From assembly GCA_025355005.1 (NCBI GenBank), contig JANXLV010000050.1, positions 1-45,259 of the forward strand: 45,259 nt of DNA, written 5' to 3'. The DNA is from Myxococcales bacterium (lineage in GTDB: Bacteria; Myxococcota_A; Polyangia; Polyangiales; Polyangiaceae). Shown here piece by piece: positions 42,135-45,259 of the stretch; positions within the stretch are counted from its first letter, which is position 1; each line of letters starts with the position of its first letter. Position numbers and translations under genes: made by a program. Under the pieces are notes generated by a model. That model had not been told where the DNA came from. It saw only the letters and a program-made list of their open reading frames with translations, and ran no database searches.

Positions 42135-43273
42135 GGGTACCTCCGCAGGACGAAGACGCGGAGCATGGCTTCGAGCGCCACGAGCGCCGCGAACGGGATC
42201 AGGAGGAGCGGGAACAGATCTTCCAGCGTCGAAGACTGCGCGGAGAAACGGGTCTTCTCGAGCCGATCGAGGATCGAGTGCATGCTCTTCTCGAGCGCGG
42301 CCTTGTCCGTTGCCACGAACGACTCACCGCCGGTCTCCGCGGCCATGCGCTTCAGCAGCTCTGGATTGACGGGAAAATGTGCTCGCACGAAGTTTGGCTG
42401 ACCGAAGATGTCGGTGCCGTTCTGCACGTCCACGTCGTCGCCGTTGCCGATCTGTACGGTGAACACGCGAACGCCTTGCTCCTGCGCCAGATGCGCGGCG
42501 TAGTCGGGCTCGATGCTGCCCGAGTTGGAGTCACCGTCCGTGAGGAGGATGACGGCCTTCGACCGCGCCGCGCTCCGCCGAAGACGCGCGGTGGCGGTGC
42601 CGACAGCGTCACCGATGGCGGTGCCGTTGCCGTTGATGACGTCCAGGTCGATCTTGGAGACCAGCTGGAAGAGCAGGGTCTTGTCGAGCGTGGGTGGTGA
42701 CAGAATGTACGCGGAGCGGCCGAACACCACCACGCCGATGCGGTCGGACTTGCGACGCGAGATGAACTCGAGGATGACCTCCTTCGCGGTCTCCAGGCGC
42801 GTGAGGCGCGTCACAGGTTCGCCCGGCGCGCGGTTCTTCGCGATGCCGGGCCCGTCCATCAGCGCGCGCATGGAGCCAGACAGGTCGAGCACGAGGACGA
42901 TGTCGATGCCGCGCTCCTCCGACTCTTCGCCACGGAGCACGTTCTGCGGACGCGCGAGCGCGAGGATGCCCAGCACGAGCGCTGCCGCGCGCAAGATGCC
43001 GGGCACGTCGCGCAGGTGCGCGCGCACGCCGCGTGGCCCCGTCTTGAATGGAGCGGCCGAGAAGACGCGCAGCCTGGGCACGGTGCTGTCCTGACCCAGC
43101 GTGGTCATCAGCAGGACCGGTGGCACGAACACCAGGAAGAAGAGCGCCCACCAGTTCTCCCAGTTCGCAGCGAGCCAGACCGCGGGCCGCGAGCCGACCG
43201 GATAGCCAAGCGCGACGCCAAGCACGAAGACCGTGCAAAAGAGGACAAAGAAGACGCGCAGCGCTCCCCTCAT
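42131..43273 (-). CDS. BatA-like von Willebrand factor A protein
   Basis: A 380-residue membrane protein: spans near 6-24, 42-58 and 93-108, a VWA domain with MIDAS residues DLSGS, Thr in NGTAIGDA and Asp in LTDGDSN, and a C-terminal span (LFPLLLIPFAALVALEAML). With the next gene it forms the usual BatA/BatB pair. It overlaps the upstream DUF4381-like gene and the BatB-like gene by 4 bp each. Confidence 0.88.
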   Translation of the reverse strand: MRGALRVFFVLFCTVFVLGVALGYPVGSRPAVWLAANWENWWALFFLVFVPPVLLMTTLGQDSTVPRLRVFSAAPFKTGPRGVRAHLRDVPGILRAAALVLGILALARPQNVLRGEESEERGIDIVLVLDLSGSMRALMDGPGIAKNRAPGEPVTRLTRLETAKEVILEFISRRKSDRIGVVVFGRSAYILSPPTLDKTLLFQLVSKIDLDVINGNGTAIGDAVGTATARLRRSAARSKAVILLTDGDSNSGSIEPDYAAHLAQEQGVRVFTVQIGNGDDVDVQNGTDIFGQPNFVRAHFPVNPELLKRMAAETGGESFVATDKAALEKSMHSILDRLEKTRFSAQSSTLEDLFPLLLIPFAALVALEAMLRVFVLRRYP

Positions 43274-45033
43274 GGTTCACCGCCCAGGTCGGGCGCTTCT
43301 GCTGGCCGCGTGGGTCTCGAGCGCATCGCCATCGATGGCATCGTGGAGCGGACGATGCCGATGCCGAACTCGAGGATCTTCTCGCACTGCTCGGGCGTGG
43401 GCAGAAGCTTCGCGAACTTCACGAGGTCGCACTCCGAGAGGAACGACGTCACCTCCGAGAACGCGGTGCTGCTCGCGCCGCGCTTCTTGAGCGAGCCCAG
43501 GATCTCGTCCGTCGTCGACTCCAGGCCGTCGAACCCGTAACGCTCGCCCAGGTAGGCACGCACTGCGTCGCTCACGCGATCGAAGTGCTCGCCCTGCCTG
43601 TCCTGCTCGAGCAGGTTGTCTGCACGGATGCGCGCGAGCTTCTCCAGCGCGATCTCCCAAGGCGGGCGCGGCGGCGGTGGCGGCAGAACGGGCTGCGGTC
43701 GCGTGCGCCACCAGCGGAGCATCAACAAGAGGGCGACGCCAACGAGCACGCCCATGCCGATCCATTTGAGCGCCTCCTCAAGCGCGGTCCACTCCTCGCG
43801 CTGCGGCTCCGGTTTCGGGTTCGGCTGGGGGAACGGATCTGGTGTGTTCGAGATCGGGTCCTCGACGGTGATGATGTGCGAGTGCGTGCACACCGTCGCG
43901 AGATCGCCGTTCTTCCGCGCGACCGCCACGGGCAACGGCGGCAGTGTCAGCGTGTTCCGACCTGGCTCGGCTGGGAGCACCAGTACCGGCAACGAGAGCA
44001 CGGTCACCGACTGCCCCGGATGAACGGGATCCTCCGCCTGCGGCTCCACGCGCGCCCGCGCACCGCCGTCCTGATGCGGAACGACGAAGCCCGCCTTCTT
44101 CAGGGCCAGCCCAGCCTCGCTCTCCGAACGCACGGACAGGCCATTGGGAAGCACGGTCTCGCCCTTGCCGTGAAAGACCTTCACCTCGAGAGTCGCCGCG
44201 TATCCGGACAGACCCCGAGAAGGAAATCGATCGACGATGATGGGCCGCTCCGCCCCAGCAGGAAGATGCTCGATGCACGTGGCAGCGACACCACCATCCG
44301 CGCCGGCGTCGGAGGTCGAGGTCGAGGTCGAGGTCGGGGTCGAGGTCGAGGTCGAGGTCGAGGTCGGGGTCGAGGTCGAGGTCGAGGTCGAGGTCGAGGT
44401 CGAGGTCGAGGTCGAGGTCGGGGTCGAGGTCGAGGTCGGGGTCGGGGTCGGGGTTGGGGTTGGGGTTGGCGGTGGGGGTGCCACGTCTTGTTGCGTGTCG
44501 GGCTTCAGATCGATCAGGCGCTGGTGGGTGTCATTGCCGACCTGGATGACGACGGTGTGCTGGCCCACGCTCGCCCAGGTGAGCTTGCCGATCGGGAGCG
44601 GCTTGCCGTCCAGCGTTGCGAGGCACGAGGCGGGAGCGGTGGTCGCGTCATCGTTGCATACTGCACGTAATTGGCCGGCGCGGTGTGCGAAGGCGGCGCG
44701 CGCCTTGGTGAGGCTTGCGTCCAGCGCGGGTGTGGTGGGTCCACGCTTTGCGCGTTCGATGAGCTCGGTGCCCAGGCCCGGCGTGTCGGCCTTGATCGCC
44801 TCGTCGAGGGCGGCCTGCAGTGCGACGGCGCTCGGTGCGATCTCGTCCGCGGTCGCGTACTCGGCAGCGGCGGCGGCGAAGTCCCCGCGCTGGTGCGCCG
44901 AGGTGCCACGATCGTACGCATCACGTGCGCGCGTCTTGTCGCTTCCGCCATCCGCGCTCGCGACGTGCGGGACAAGAAGGAAGGAGAGCGCCACACCCAC
45001 GGCGATTCCACGAAAGATGAGCGCGACTCGCAT
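43270..45033 (-). CDS. First gene of the bat operon; DUF4381-like C-terminus, Thr/Pro repeat inside
   Basis: A 587-residue protein: signal peptide (to about 27), TPR-like helices (about 28-120), a PEGA-like strand segment (LDGKPLPIGKLTWASVGQHTV), then a 50-residue Thr/Ser/Pro repeat (about 188-240). A beta-domain follows (about 250-400), then a membrane span (about 421-438) and a cytoplasmic helical domain (WEIALEKLARIRADNLL, FDRVSDAVRAYLGERYG, CDLVKFAKLLPT). The last fits DUF4381 proteins encoded just before batA. ATG 45033 begins the signal peptide; ATG 45057 is possible. MoxR and DUF58 genes, normally upstream, are absent. Confidence 0.78.
   Translation of the reverse strand: MRVALIFRGIAVGVALSFLLVPHVASADGGSDKTRARDAYDRGTSAHQRGDFAAAAAEYATADEIAPSAVALQAALDEAIKADTPGLGTELIERAKRGPTTPALDASLTKARAAFAHRAGQLRAVCNDDATTAPASCLATLDGKPLPIGKLTWASVGQHTVVIQVGNDTHQRLIDLKPDTQQDVAPPPPTPTPTPTPTPTSTSTPTSTSTSTSTSTSTSTSTPTSTSTSTSTPTSTSTSTSDAGADGGVAATCIEHLPAGAERPIIVDRFPSRGLSGYAATLEVKVFHGKGETVLPNGLSVRSESEAGLALKKAGFVVPHQDGGARARVEPQAEDPVHPGQSVTVLSLPVLVLPAEPGRNTLTLPPLPVAVARKNGDLATVCTHSHIITVEDPISNTPDPFPQPNPKPEPQREEWTALEEALKWIGMGVLVGVALLLMLRWWRTRPQPVLPPPPPRPPWEIALEKLARIRADNLLEQDRQGEHFDRVSDAVRAYLGERYGFDGLESTTDEILGSLKKRGASSTAFSEVTSFLSECDLVKFAKLLPTPEQCEKILEFGIGIVRSTMPSMAMRSRPTRPAEAPDLGGEP
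44312..44469. repeat. Hexanucleotide repeat (about 26 units) within the bat operon's first gene
   Basis: Units of GAGGTC, with GGGGTC and GGGGTT variants, run for 158 bp. On the coding strand they read as Thr-Ser and Thr-Pro pairs. As the unit is 6 bp, gain or loss of copies keeps the frame and only changes the linker length between the N-terminal and beta-domain parts. Confidence 0.95.
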
Positions 45034-45064
45034 CAGCCCGTGAGCGTAAACCGGCATCGCGGCG

Positions 45065-45116
45065 CTGTATACCGCGCCACCAGCGCTGGTTCGCGCGGCC
45101 GTGTGGATGTATACAG
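45065..45116. promoter_or_regulatory. Divergent promoter region of tRNA-Leu and the bat operon
   Basis: CTGTATAC (45065-45072) and GTATACAG (45109-45116) form an inverted pair. Each contains a TATACA box, one facing the bat operon (about 33 bp before ATG 45033) and one facing the tRNA (22 bp before its first base). TGGTTC (45087-45092) lies 17 bp before the plus box. Two back-to-back promoters are likely. Confidence 0.45.
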
Positions 45117-45137
45117 AGGCGAGATTCCCGCATCCAC

Positions 45138-45219
45138 ACACGGGTGGCGAAATTGGCATACGCAGCGGATTTAGGTTCCGCCGCCGCAAGGCATAGGGGT
45201 TCAAGTCCCCTCCCGTGTA
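45138..45219 (+). tRNA. tRNA-Leu (anticodon UAG)
   Basis: An 82-nt cloverleaf. The acceptor stem is ACACGGG/CCCGTGT with discriminator A. The D-arm is GGCGAAATTGGCATACGC. The anticodon stem GCGGA/TCCGC holds loop TTTAGGT (anticodon TAG at 45172-45174). A short extra arm follows, and the T-arm is AGGGG-TTCAAGT-CCCCT. It closely follows the pattern of E. coli tRNA-Leu(UAG). CCA is not encoded (CTC follows the discriminator). Confidence 0.95.
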
Positions 45220-45250
45220 CTCACTTCGTTCGTAACCGGGAGGGGACTTG
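45202..45250. repeat. Inverted copy of the tRNA-Leu 3' end
   Basis: CAAGTCCCCTCCCG in the T-arm/acceptor (45202-45215) is mirrored exactly by CGGGAGGGGACTTG at 45237-45250, with 21 bases between. In a long transcript the two would pair as a 14-bp stem competing with the tRNA T-arm. It could help end transcription, or be the edge of an integrated element. Confidence 0.7.
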
Positions 45251-45259
45251 GGCGGGCAG

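Noticed and set aside
44312..44469. CRISPR-like repeat array
   Set aside because: The units are 6 bp without spacers and in frame with a coding region; it is a microsatellite.

Overview
The window is very GC-rich and gene-dense. It reads as chromosome from a myxobacterium-like deltaproteobacterium (Myxococcota). The grounds are a Hanks-type Ser/Thr kinase in an ECF sigma operon, PEGA-domain and Asp/Gly/Ser-rich lipoproteins, the pairing of pilB with pilT, and many short 4-bp gene overlaps. No species can be named from sequence alone.

Layout. 1-1,900: insertion-sequence debris (C-terminus of an ISKra4-type transposase, start of an IS66 accessory gene, a cut-off fragment on the other strand) around a small thioredoxin-like gene. 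1,944-3,175: a secreted protein and a lipocalin lipoprotein, divergent with starts only 14 bp apart. 3,296-7,910: operon of ECF sigma factor, one-span anti-sigma factor, Ser/Thr kinase, PEGA-repeat protein broken by one in-frame TGA, and a Cys-containing lipoprotein. The promoter-like motif in front of the sigma gene recurs with identical spacing before the two-domain fasciclin lipoprotein gene (9,553). A YbjT-like dehydrogenase lies between. 10,585-11,862: a truncated gene and a noncoding stretch with palindromes. 11,863-14,827: pilB and pilT. 14,851-19,263: two divergent myxobacterial proteins of unknown role (TPR/membrane and TerB-like).

19,231-27,255 is a two-armed polyamine-associated cluster. 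The minus arm holds speD, DUF4178, DUF350, a membrane-only spermidine-synthase paralog, a Tat-exported FAD amine-oxidase-like lipoprotein and a multispan protein. The plus arm holds a double zinc-ribbon/DUF4178 protein and a full membrane-fused spermidine synthase. 27,245-29,235: a serine acetyltransferase pseudogene and an HDOD/HD protein with a Cys-rich segment and membrane tail. 29,312-31,269: two tandem small proteins (zinc ribbon, one membrane span or lipobox, tail with repeated YGA[PA]..D[AS]G motifs) translationally coupled to a radical SAM/SPASM enzyme; this may be a peptide- or protein-modification system. 31,319-33,459: phosphoesterase lipoprotein and a partner lipoprotein. 33,471-36,978: TrmO/TsaA fused to an unrelated N-terminal domain, and a large SPFH/band-7 protein. 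37,200-45,033: a six-gene Bat (aerotolerance/VWA) operon in which every junction is a 4-bp overlap. 45,138-45,219: tRNA-Leu(UAG), with an inverted copy of its T-arm just downstream.

The radical SAM pair and the polyamine/DUF4178/DUF350 cluster are the best candidates for undescribed biology. All family assignments are by eye from motifs; no database search was possible.
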